Source: Gymnopus androsaceus JB14 (Eukaryota > Basidiomycota > Agaricomycetes > Agaricales > Omphalotaceae). Taken from it: DNA of 64,000 nucleotides. The position numbers and the translations under genes were made by a program. The DNA is taken from the NCBI GenBank assembly GCA_009733575.1, contig ML769689.1, forward strand, positions 17,142-81,141, in the 5' to 3' direction. This document shows, piece after piece, positions 34,225-45,119 of the stretch (the stretch's first letter is position 1; every line of letters starts with the position of its first letter). The notes under the pieces were generated by a model, which worked only from the letters and a program-made list of their open reading frames with translations, was not told where the DNA came from and ran no database searches.

Positions 34225-35935
34225 ATGAAACATAAGTAAACAACACAGCCACGTGCCTAAACAAGCATGCGCTGATACGCTGATTTTTCGGCTAAGGCTA
34301 GGACTGCGCAGAACCAATAATCCTAGGTTCTGTTAGTAACAAAACATGGTCAATAAGAGAACTATAGTGAGCCCGAGCTGATAGTTAAAATCTACCAAGG
34401 ACCTATTCTACCCAAGAGGTTGCAGAGTAACGGTACACGCAATGGTACCATACTTAACTTTGTGAATGCGCCTCGATTAAAGTCCTATGCGCGGTATGGT
34501 GTAGCAAGGCAAGCTTGCTGGATAACAAGTTGCTGACCAAGGCAGATAAACGAGCCCACATACCAGTTATACTAGGCTAGGTCATCGAAGGATATACCTA
34601 AGGATCGAAGTCTTAATGAGGCATTGCTTCCGCGATCAGCTCACCGAGGAGTCTAAACAACACTCAAGTTTATTAAACGAAGCAAGGTGGACCGAGATGA
34701 GGAAGTACCCTAACAGGTGCCCTCAAAGTTGACGCTCGCTGGAAAGCACCCAGGCAGATAGCCGCGGCAGTCCAACGCGGCCACATGACCCACTTGCTGT
34801 AGCTACTTCTAGAGCACGGAAGGACCAAGGAGTGTTTCTATCCGAGCCTCAGTGTTTTACCGAGATCCATATGCTACCAGGCATCTAGACTCGAGACCGC
34901 GCGGAACTAGGGATAATAACCAGTCTCCCATTGGCAAGGAAAAACATAGAAATACTTCCGAGGGCTGTTCTGCTAAAGGAACTGGCGAGCCTTGTAAAAA
35001 GGCTATGGCAATTATCCAGGTTTTGCTGATGTTGGTCCCATCTGGTTGCTTCTATGTACAAGTAGTGATGATACTCATGCAAGGACAATGATTCAGAGAC
35101 ATCCAACAGTCAATAGTAATGATCCTGGATCATGTAGGCTATTCATTGATGCTTCAAATCTCTAGAGACAGTTTCCTTGCTCAGGAAATATCAATCAGGT
35201 AGCTCTTCTTGTTGCAACCATCTGTAACAATGGTTCTGAACAACATGGAATGGTCTTGCCAACTCAGAAACCCAACAAGCTGTTACAATGCTGATTGATG
35301 GCAAGTTACTCAATATTCTCATGAGATCTATCATTGACTTACTGAATAGATTTATTTGAGGGTGGCTGTGTTGAGAATGATTGTGCTCATCCCTTCACAG
35401 TCTGTAAGGCAGCATTAAGTTTGTTCTGACTTTTTTTCCTGAACTGCTTAATGGCTGAGTGCACCTTGTTAAGGCTGTTGGACTCCTGAATGGCTTTGAC
35501 AGCCTTATCACCCCAACAAATTTTTGCATGATGAGTCAACAGTCCTGATAAAGGGTAAGAATTTTCAATAGAGTGAGTGACAAGATGGATACTGATCTGT
35601 CAAACCTGCATCAGTAGTCTTTAATCTTTGCTTACACTTTGTGTGATGTAGAAAGCAAAAATAGACAAGGTACTCAGCTGTACCATTGTTTGCAAACTTA
35701 ATTTCAGGGCTCTGTGTCAAAGAAGGCATAGGGCCTTGTGCTTTTTCAGTCAAATTTCTGTTACGGTCAAGAGGTGTGCAAAAATTCTAAATTATATATC
35801 ACCTTGTATTTTGGTCTTGAGCTTGATGGACCCCTCCCTCCCCTCCTGCACCTTATAGGGAAGAAGGTTCCCACAATTACATAAGCAAATCCCCAGGGAC
35901 ATTGCCCCAATTGATCACATAGATGCTGTTGAGAT
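34225..35935. other. No recognisable gene
   Basis: CpG is more frequent at 34250-34950, unlike the flanks, suggesting an insertion of other origin. No frame with a known motif was found. GGTTTTGCTGATG at 35020 resembles the right end of CATCAG-type elements. Confidence 0.35.
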
Positions 35936-35942
35936 AAGCCTC

Positions 35943-37596
35943 CATCACCAAAACCGGCACTGTGTAAAGGCTGTAATATTACACCCTTTACGTGCCATCA
36001 TACATGTCGGGGCCCATAGAAAGAAAAGTGGGACCGCATATTTTTATTAGCCATTTATGCATAATTTATACCTCCTCATGCGATGCATGGCAGGCTCTTC
36101 CATATGCTTCCATACATGTTTATACCATGTCAATAAACCAATTTACACAACATTATACATATTTTATACACCTTTCATGTCATTTTTATACGCATTCAAT
36201 ACACTGGCTACATTGGAATGACTACTATCACTGCCACTACATATACAAAAAACAGTAGCACTGGTCGTAGCAACAACGACTCCAAGTCCACTGACACCAA
36301 CTTTGATGAACGGCACCGCTGGCAGTCTGCAAGACAATTAATACAAAAATTGTTAGATGGCACAAAAGCCTGAGTAGTACTGAGTAGTACTAGTGCGACT
36401 CACCAAATGAATTGCATACTAGTAATATTATATTCTACTAGTATGTGCACCAGTGCTCAAAGAGAATCAGTGAAAGTCATTGCAAATGAGACAAACATCA
36501 AAGACATACCTCAATGATCATCATCATTGGATATAATGGTATCATTTTCACTTGCCTCTACCTTCTCAACGCCGCTTTCCAAAGACTCTACCGCTGTACT
36601 TGGCCCAGAACCACTTTGAAGTTCCCTCAATATCTTCTTCAAATGCCGGTCCTGCTCCTGCAGTAGGAATGTCAGGAAGGAGCGCCGCACTGGCCTCGAA
36701 AATGCGTGCTGTCAGCAGTATTCCTGGGACAACACTTTTTTGCCTGTGGGTCCTGAGCTTTGTAAGATTCCAGAGAGTGTTGACCAGTACTCCATACTGT
36801 GAGAGCACACATGACCTGGGTAAAACCAGCGTCAGAATATAAAGGTCAATAAGCTGATAGACGTACTGCAGCAGCTGCAAGAGCTAATGCACCCGTAGGC
36901 TTGTTTCCATTAGTTTCCTCCGCACTGAGGGCCCAAGTGAGATGAAAAGCGAATGTGCACATGAGGAGTTCGCCTCAAAAGGCACCTTGGCTCTGTGCAT
37001 GCTATATAGATATAATTAGAAGCACAGAAATGAAACTGTAGAAGAAGTGAGGGGCAACCTTGAACAAGATTTTCAAAGGCTTACCGTTACCAAATGGCAA
37101 AGATAGTAGGTCCTGGAAGCAATATGAATACCAACCAGAATGAGGATAAGAGGGCACAGCGATGAAAAAAATGATGATGAGCGCCTGAGATTTTCATTGC
37201 ACGTGCAACTATATAGCCGCGAAGCTCAAACTCGGAGATTGAATTGACTTCACAAGTATTTTTTGTGTCACCTCCGAGTCCTTCTCCCCGGACTCATCTA
37301 GTTAAACATACAATAATCAAATCCCGATTACTACTACCTTGCAAAATATTCTGGACTTGTTTATGAGGTAAATGTGAAATGTGGATCAGAGCTCTGCCGC
37401 TACATTGGAATTATTGTATAAAACAGGTATAAAACAGGTATAAAATTATATAAATCTCCGCATGGAGGCTGTATGGGGAATATACATCTGGTATGAGGAA
37501 AATGAAATAAATGGTGGTGTGATGCAGTGTGAGGCGGTATAACATTCACAGCATTTATGTCATCATACCATTTACACAGCACTGGTTTTGCTGATG
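35943..37596. mobile_element. 1.65-kb CATCAG-type inverted-repeat element
   Basis: The left end CATCACCAAAACCGGCACTG and the right end, read on the other strand, CATCAGCAAAACCAGTGCTG are inverted repeats continuing into TGTGTAAA. TC flanks both sides (35941-35942 and 37597-37598). The minus strand between about 37190 and 36566 has coding-like pieces, for example TGALALAAAAV and EDIEGTSKWFWAKYSG, that may be remains of an element-borne gene. They do not join into one clean frame. Confidence 0.6.
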
Positions 37597-37599
37597 TCA

Positions 37600-39140
37600 G
37601 AGCCTTGAAGCAGACAAGACAATGTATTCCAGTTGTCCTCTACATGGCAGTCGGAAGAGAGGGTAAATGGATGCAGTTGCATCCGTGAGTACAGCTTATA
37701 CACAGGTAAATAGGGGTTAATAAAAAATGGATGAGCTTCCGAGCTCGGCAACCAAAAATAAATCCAACAGATGCCATCTGCTTTGCTATACTCCTGGTCT
37801 ATCCCCCTCTTCCCTGCTGTCAAACTTCTAGGACATTGAATTAAATATCACAGAAGTAACTACTTCTTTTTGAGCAATCTCTGTTGCTTAACACTGCCTC
37901 TAATTATTACAAAACCAGTTATATTTTGGGATTTTGTATAAACATATTCATTTTAGATGATGTTACTGAAGTGGAAATGTTTATTTGTTTGTATAATCCA
38001 AGCATTCTAGAAAATATCTCATAGGAGCAACACAGGAGGTCAGAGAATCATAGGCAAACTATCCTGTGCCTGCCAAATGTGCAAAAAATGCATAAAACAT
38101 GTAAAAGTATTGATTCCAAGCCATATTGCTGCAATAAATTAAGTTCAGAGATCTTAGTCTTAAGGCCTCTTGACCCCCCCCCCATCCCAACCCTATATGG
38201 GCGCTTAAATTCCCGCACACCTCTTGGTTATGGTATTAGCACTATTTACCTGTATTATTTCATTTCTTACTGATTTCAAATCAGTAACATCTGTGATATC
38301 TTCCTTTGATGGAGTAGTCTCTTTATCATCAGCATTGACATGGATGGGCAACAGTGGATCTGCATCCAAGGGGTATGCAGATTTCAAATTTTATATATAT
38401 CATGCTGGTTCTCGACCTTAAGCCTTCAAAGACCCCCCTCTCCTCCCCTCACCTTCCTAAAGAAGAAAGTAGTTCTCATAGTCACAAGGCCTTTTGTGAG
38501 GGATGTTTCCGGCATTCACTGTGCCAAACTCTCACTTTCCTCCTCATGTCTCTTAGTCTCTTCTCAAGATTCATATTTTGATAAAGTATAATAAATTAAG
38601 TTTACTGTTCTTTTGTAATCTCCACTGGTTATTTGCACCTCTTCTTCCAGTAGCAATTTTTCGGCACTCTTCATCACAGAAAACATCAGTTGTGGGCATA
38701 TCTAGAGAGCCTTGATGAGATCAATGATGATATGGCAAGCTTAGACACTGATTTCAGAGGAGAAATACCTCAACTTACCTTTCAATCACATCAAAGACTT
38801 GAACACACAATAAAAGCATCAATGTTCCTAGGTAATTTATATGAATAATTGGTTCATTGAGCTTCCAATGTGTCAAGAGCTTGCTTACACTGATGTTTTA
38901 GATGAGAACGACTACTATCAGTGATTCAGTGGTTTCTGAAGGAAGTCAATAGTCTGAAATGAATCTGTTAGTTACAAAATCATGCAAAAATGTGATTCCA
39001 GCCAGAAACACCACAGAAAGTAACAAAAGTATTTAACCTTAAGGCTGTCTCAACCCCCTCCCCTCCCCCATGATATGGCGCTTAAATTTCTGCATACCCC
39101 TTGTCTGTATCAGTTGATGCCCTGGTTAGGGCATTTGAAC
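37600..39140. other. AT-rich, gene-free stretch
   Basis: Low-CpG DNA with poly-C and poly-A runs. No frame with a recognisable motif and no matching terminal repeats were found. Confidence 0.35.
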
Positions 39141-39141
39141 T

Positions 39142-39440
39142 TGCATCAGCATTGTTGTCATTGTCTGTTTATGTGTAAATATGATGATCAACCTAAGCTT
39201 CCTAGGTTATCTAGGACTGCCTCAGGCTGGCTAAGGTTTCCTCACCTCCAGGTTTCTTCTAGGTTTCCTCAGGTTTGCTTGGAGGGCTCAGGTTACTTCA
39301 GGTTGTCAAAAGTCTACCCCCTAATTCCTAGGTCATCCTGAAGGAACCTAGGAACTAAGTTGCCTAGGAGGCCTAGGTGTCTTTGAGTTACTTTGAGGTC
39401 AACTTCAGGCCATCCAAGGCCCAGACACTTTTTTCTGATG
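39142..39440. mobile_element. CCTAGG-rich foldback element, partial
   Basis: The right end, GGCCCAGACACTTTTTTCTGATG split as GGCCCAGACACTT and TTTTCTGATG, is preceded by about 150 bases that closely match the right arm of the element at 44921-45097. These include ATTCCTAGGTCATCCT and CCTAGGTGTCTTTGAGTTAC. The left end near 39142 (CATCAGCATTG) is degenerate. Confidence 0.5.
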
Positions 39441-40150
39441 CTCTGAGTGGGTCAAGGTATGAGATACACACATATGATGTCTGGGTGATGTATGTGATTG
39501 CTAGGGAGCAACTCTTGCCTCCTGCTTTCACTACAAAAGTATTAGTTTTCTCTAAACATGTAAGATTGTCCAGCATTATTTAAACACATCTAAACAGAGT
39601 TATATTGTTTAAACATAATTAAACTAAACTAAATATTTACATAGAGCCTGAACAGGGCATTGTGGGAAAAAAAATGACACCCCCCTCCCTTGCCCTGTGT
39701 GTTGGACTACTATCTCACTCCATTCTTTCCCAGGCCCTTAGTACTCATCCTGAGACTACACAACTTCAATAACAGCAGGGCAAGCCCTGCACCCCAGACT
39801 TTGTCCTTATCCCTAACCCTAACCACCTAACCCCTAACCTCCTAGCCCCTAACCTAACCTAACCCTAACCCCTAGCCCACCTACACCTAGGTCATGTGTG
39901 GACCTTAACTTTTCCACAATCACATGACTATATCCCACAGCATATCATTGGCATGTTTGATGTTCCCTTGGATATTAGCTAGTGAGTCATAGTCATGTGA
40001 TTGGTCACATGATTAATCACATGACCAGACTCTCCTCCACCATAATATGTGGTAAAAATTATTGTTTAAACAGAGTGTTTGAATGTGTTTAAATAATAAT
40101 GGACAGCCCTCATCTGTTTAGATAAAACTAAGCCTAATTCTCACAACTAA
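39441..40150. other. Stretch containing the second telomere-like tract
   Basis: No gene. Apart from the tract at 39808-39880 there are repeated ATCACATGA/TCATGTGAT words at about 39920-40025 and GTTTAAACA words at 39585-39620 and 40065-40100. Confidence 0.4.
39808..39880 (+). repeat. Interstitial telomere-like repeat
   Basis: About 70 bases of variant CCCTAA units, for example ATCCCTAACCCTAACC, CCTAACCTAACCTAACCC and TAACCCCTAGCCC. This is the fungal telomere unit in degenerate form. It is longer than the tract at 25398 and lies inside transposon-rich DNA. Confidence 0.65.
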
Positions 40151-40549
40151 GCATCAGGAAAAATGGTCTGGGCCAGGGATAGCCTAGGCAATTAGGTTAC
40201 AGGGGCTGGACTTGGGATGGCCTAGGCAACCTAGGCCTCCTAGGTTACCTAAGAATACCTCAGGCTGCCTGAGGTTCCCCCAAGGTTCCTCCAGGTACTG
40301 TATAATTGCGACCAAGTGTTCTCGTAATGTGTAACAGGACCCCAAGAATTTCGCCAATTTTGAGATTGTAATGCATAACACTGAGGTCAGAACTAGAGCT
40401 CAGATAAGATTGTAACACATCCAGTTTTAGTATAAATTTGGTGCCTAAATTGTAAATCATTTTGGCCAGCAATTACATACCCAGCATTGACAGCATTCCA
40501 TTCAATGCCGTTTCTTTACCTTCCTCTCACCATCTATCACATTGGTGTC

Positions 40550-42960
40550 TCAAGTGAAGACCCAGTCCTTGGTCTGCCATGTCAGTGCCTTCCTGTCTTG
40601 CTTCCCTCTTCTGAGCTCCACTGCATGAGGAAGACTAGGTCCTGCTTCTGGCAGCTTTTCTACCTCATCCTCCTTCAATACAGGAACCTTGATGTCTGGA
40701 TCTTCTGCATCAGCAGTGTGTTTGAGCCCTCCCTCATTCACAGCTAACCCCACTATATCTTTCTTTCCCTCAGATATAACATGCTCAATCATCACCTCTA
40801 CTGGCACATCACATGAATTGTCAAAATCACCTGTAGATGTGAACTCTGGCTCTTGGACCTCTTTAGCCTCAGGTATAGCACTAGTTGGGGGTTTTTTGGC
40901 CTTCTTTGCACCATCCGACACCTTCTCTGACTTTTTTTTGGCCTCGCTTCTGAGTAACTGGGTCAGGTGCAGTATCATTGTTGGTTAACTTCTGATGAAG
41001 CTGCGGATGGGTCATCTTGAGTTGTTGAAGAATGTGAAGGGTCTGTGGGCTTATCATGGACTCCTGGGAGCAGTCGTACTCCCCAATATGACACAACTGA
41101 AAAGCCTGCTAGGTTGTTAATGAAGGCAATGGTATGAGCTGATTTACCCTTTTTATAAGCTCAGGTTTATTAATGTCATGATACGCTTTTACCAGCCATC
41201 CAATTGCATGATCCCACAAGACTCCCACCAATGTATTCAACCAAATCTCCTTCATTGATGGGTCCGCAAGCTGCACCTGAACTTCCACCACCATATCAGC
41301 ATGTGCTGACTGCTTGATTGACTGCTTCAAGACACATTGGATCCCAACATCAAGAGGTTGGAAAATGCAGTACAGTTACCAGGAATGAAGATGACAATGA
41401 TATTGGGGTGCGTAACCTTCATCCATTCCAAAAATGCCTTCAACTTATGCACCAACCAACAGTCAATCTTCCAAATGGAATACTGGCTATCTGGGTCTTT
41501 GATACCAAGTTCAACCTTCTTTGACTCAAAATATGGAGCAATGATATCATTGACCAGCAACTTCATGGTCTCAAAGGTAGACCAGTACATGTCCGATTTT
41601 GAGGGTTCTAAACGGAACCCTAACTTCTTTGCTTTGTTGTAGCCTGGTGCATCTTTGCTTGGACATGAGTATTCCGTACTGCCCTGGAAGATTGCTTGGA
41701 ACGGAAGAAGTTCACCACTAGCAGAGATCAATGAGACAAGTGTGAAGACCCACTTATTGTCTCTTCCTGCAGCAGGGACTTGTTTGTCGCCTTTTGGATG
41801 CCAGGTCATGTTTGCTCCCTGTACATATACTGTCTGAGTCTAGTCAGTGTTGACACAAAGCTTCTCATGGATGTTGTAGTTATGTATGCAGTATGCTTCA
41901 CAAAGATAGGCTTCCTCTAGAATCTCATTAATGTTTTTGGGGAGTTTTTGTGCTGCTCAGGTCGTAATGCGAAAGCTCCAGTCCAGGTTGCTGGTGATGT
42001 ACTTCTGGATGAATGTCTCTGAGCAGCGGAATTTTGTAAGGTCATTCAAGAGCTGATGGAAAAGCTCAGGTGCATGCTCTTCAATGATAGCAACCATAAT
42101 GGCCTGTATTGACAAGGAGCTCAGGATTGCTCCGCTGTCCTAAATTGCCTTGAGCTCATGCTCTATCTTCTTTGTCATCTCTGGGTAGTGATGCTACAAT
42201 ATAACTGGTGAGTGAGTGAAGTATTAAATCTGTTTCTAACTCACAAGAATCCCTTGACATGTTGTATGACCTCCCAGTGCATTTCCTTTCTTCACATTCC
42301 TCAACACTTTTTCCATCCACTTATGGATGCCTTTGTCCCTTGCTTCCTTGTCAATCCAACAACCAAGTCTCTGAGGTGTAAGCTTCCTGAAAAGTTCGGG
42401 ATTTGCCGACTTTGCACAATGGACAATTTCTGTTGTGCCCCAAGGCTTTCCCGCCTTCCTGGTAGCCTTCTCTATATGGCACCATATGAGAGGTTGAAAA
42501 TAATTGATGTTCTCTGCTGCTTTTGCTGTCCTTGTTTTCTTCCAACCTTGTGTATGGACTGTGTGGTTCTTCTGTCTGATATCCTCTTTAAGCTCCTGCC
42601 TAGGATGCGAAGCTTCAGCAACACCACCAACTGCATCATCGTCATCATCAACTGCACAAAGTTTATGCTTTTAGATTCCTAGTAAGCACTTGTCAATTGC
42701 ATTAACCATTGGCACTAGCCTTCTGTTGATTTTTGTACGGCTTCCATCCCACAGCCGGCTAGGCAGCCTTCCTTTGGTCATGGAAATCCTGCTGCCGGTG
42801 CTTTGCACCTTCTTGCTTCTCCAAAAGCTTATTTCTTGCCTCTACCTCTCTCGTTTCCTGCTCAGCCTCATAAATATTTTCCAGTCTCTCTGCTTCCCGC
42901 TTCCTGCGTGCAGCTTGCTCCTCAGGAGTAATCTTCTCAAGGAAGCGAATCAATGTTCCT
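40550..42960 (-). pseudogene. Pogo-type DDE transposase (DDE_1 superfamily), inactive
   Basis: The minus strand reads, in order: a coiled coil with FLEKITPEEQAARRKREAER (42953-42759), IHEKLCVNTD (first catalytic D, about 41850), GDKQVPAAGRDNKWVFTLV, FEKK-like YFESKKVELG, IWKIDCWLVHKLKAFLEWMK (second D) and FIPGNCTAF. After a frame slip at about 41335 it reads VLKQSIKQSAH and WDHAIGWLVKAYHDIN, then IGEYDCSQESMISPQTL and a charged tail to about 40550. A TAG at 41842-41840 interrupts NTD-TQTVYVQG where Q is expected (CAG to TAG), and one base is missing near 41335. It is therefore dead. The family cuts and pastes DNA at TA sites. Confidence 0.75.
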
Positions 42961-42999
42961 TGCCGGCAACCAGCTGGTTTACTAGATAAGCTTTTGGTT

Positions 43000-44400
43000 G
43001 AATCTGGTCAAGCTTTTTTTTGATCATTACCCTCCAGCAGCAGACTTGGTCTGTCAGGATGATCAAGGGATTGCTTCACTACTCTAGGCTTAGAGGGAGA
43101 TGTAGCTGAACTGAAAGGAGACAAAGTCTTTGGTGGGGGAATGGCTAAAATCAAAGGATTGGGTAGGGATGGATCCAATGTCGAAGATAAATGAGAGGGT
43201 TTCAGAGATGATGATGGTGATAAATTCGATGTAGGAGATGAGCAAGAGGGGAGGGAAGGTGTTTGTGGTGGCTCAATGAAGATAAATTGAGCATCTTTTG
43301 CGTATTCAGAAAACCCTGCTGACAATGTGCTATAGTCTCCAGATTCAATGTTGGTTACCTCTGAGGCTTCGGATGCAGTAGAAGAACTCTCATCATCATC
43401 AAATGCCTGTCATCATTGGTGAGTTCATAACTAGACAAAATCACAAAACGGAGTAACACTCATGAACTGTTGGCTTTGCATTAGGACTTTATTCAAAGCT
43501 TGAAGTCTTGCTGACTTGATACAATTTGGCCTCATGAGATCCACCTCCTGGGGTCACATGAAGTGCTCAAGCGCATTGGGTCCAACAATTCCACAAGAGT
43601 GTGTATCTTCCTGCTGGGTTACTGGTAGAACCTCCACTGAGAATGTAGAGAAGGTATGTTGATCTTTCCATGCTGTGAGTGCATGGAGCAATGTTGCTGG
43701 AATTACAGGGGTTTTTTTTCCTGCCAAAGAATCACCAGCTTCTTTTCCCTCTCAAACACCTCTACTCCAACCTCTTTCAACCACGTTGGACAGTCTTTGA
43801 GCCCCTTCCCAAATACACGAATCACCTTTTCTGCCAGGTCAGTACCATGAATGAGAAATTCAGCTTGCTCCTTGACACTCTTGCTCACTTGTCCCTCCAA
43901 GAGCTCCAGTAAAATGTCAACAGCACTGCTGTTCAGCCAGTTTGTGCCTAAAATTTGCCAGAGCAAAGAAATAGGCTGCGTGTCTTTGAAACCAGCCTTC
44001 GGTGAAGCCCAACAGGCAGACTGAAGGAGGAGGTATGTATGAGTGGCTTCTGCATGAAGGGTTTCATTTGACCAATCTTTTTGAACTTCCTCCAGCCATG
44101 CTCGGACTCGCAACCATGGCTTCCTGATGTTTTCTGGTGAGCAAAAAGTACAGTCCAGTACGAAATGAGCTAGAGGGGAAATAACTCCTCTCCACTCAGA
44201 TGAGCATAGTGCATGGCTGCAGCACCATTCATCCATGATTCACAGGATATGGCATCCACCTGTCAGATAGTGGCTGGTGGTGGAAGTTGAAGCTGAAGGA
44301 GCCTCTTGAGCATTAGGTCTGTGATGCAAGGGGAGGGTTTTGTGGAGAAAAAAGCAGAGGACTCTAATGATGCATCGGGATGGCAAGATGAGATGACAGG
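43000..44400 (-). pseudogene. Ulp1-like/associated ORF of the pogo-like element
   Basis: A frame at 44236-43703 reads PISLLWQILGTNWLNSSAVD then LLELLEGQV, a pattern I know from Ulp1-type (C48) protease regions carried by mushroom DNA transposons. A Ser/Pro-rich linker follows at 43325-43008 (PPQTPSLPSCSSPTS). The catalytic His-Asp-Cys part is not visible, so only the N-terminal portion can be supported. It lies just upstream of the DDE transposase on the same strand and may have been one spliced gene with it. Confidence 0.45.
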
Positions 44401-45119
44401 AAGTTCAGTATCAAGCATGACTCATATAGAGCACTTTTGATCAGGGAGAAGCTTTTGTTTGGCATTTTTAGGTATAAAGAATGTAGCTTTGGCTTGTTTC
44501 TTTTCCTCGGCGGATGCATTAGACCACATTGCTCATGGTGACAATGCAGAAAATGAATTTTTATTGCACTGGTGGGTGGTGGCAGGGAGGCAGGCAGTAT
44601 GTTATTAGCTCTGCTTAGATTGGTGCCCTCTTAGTTTGGTGGCATTTAGGAGCTTATGGATGAAGCGCTCAACAGATGCAGGGAGAAGCAGAATGACCAT
44701 AACTTCACCAAAAAAAGGTTATTTCTTAAAAAATTGAATGGCATTGTTTTCAGCATGTAAAAACACCCTAAATATGAGCTTATGTTTTAAAAAAACTCCC
44801 CTTGGCCTTGAACTGAACTGAGATCTGTAACGCGTAATGCCATACCTTGAACTTGACCTGTGCCAAGTTCAAGCCATAACACATAACACCCGGGGATTAT
44901 TTGGTCAAAATTATACAGTATCCTCAGGTTTTCTCAGGTGACTCAGGTTACTTCAGGTCATAAGAAGTCTACCCTCTAATTCCTAGGTCATCCTAAAGGA
45001 ACCTAGGCAACCTAGGTGGCCTAGGTGGCCTAGGTGTCTTTGAGTTACCTTGAGGTTAACTTCAGGCCATCCAAGGCCCAGACAGTTTTTCCTGATGAGC
45101 CATGTTTGGAAAGCAGGAG

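Larger units (their letters stand above)
40298..44918. mobile_element. Pogo-like DNA transposon with Ulp1-like gene
   Basis: A 4,621-bp element that starts CTGTATAATTGCGACCAA and ends with the inverted TTGGTCAAAATTATACAG, flanked by TA (40296-40297 and 44919-44920). Subterminal words such as GTAATGCATAAC recur at both ends. Its genes lie on the minus strand: an Ulp1-like part, a coiled-coil part, and a DDE transposase. It is inserted within one arm of a CCTAGG-rich foldback. Confidence 0.82.
40152..45097. mobile_element. CATCAG foldback element, split by a pogo insertion
   Basis: The left end CATCAGGAAAAATGGTCTGG and the right end, read on the other strand, CATCAGGAAAAACTGTCTGG are inverted repeats. 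AG lies on both sides (40150-40151 and 45098-45099). The two arms (40152-40297 and 44919-45097) are full of CCTAGG-type words, as in the palindrome at 52216-52609. Removing the pogo-like element between them would leave a foldback of about 325 bp. It sits in the C-terminal part of the MULE-type transposon. Confidence 0.75.

Noticed and set aside
36385..36470. GAGTAGTACTGAGTAGTACTAG and nearby ACTAGTA words as a possible CRISPR-like array
   Set aside because: Only two short direct repeats with no spacers, in a eukaryotic transposon context.
40298..44918. TIRs of the foldback taken as those of the pogo element
   Set aside because: The pogo ends with TA duplications lie inside the CCTAGG arms; the CATCAG ends have AG, not TA, and belong to the outer foldback.
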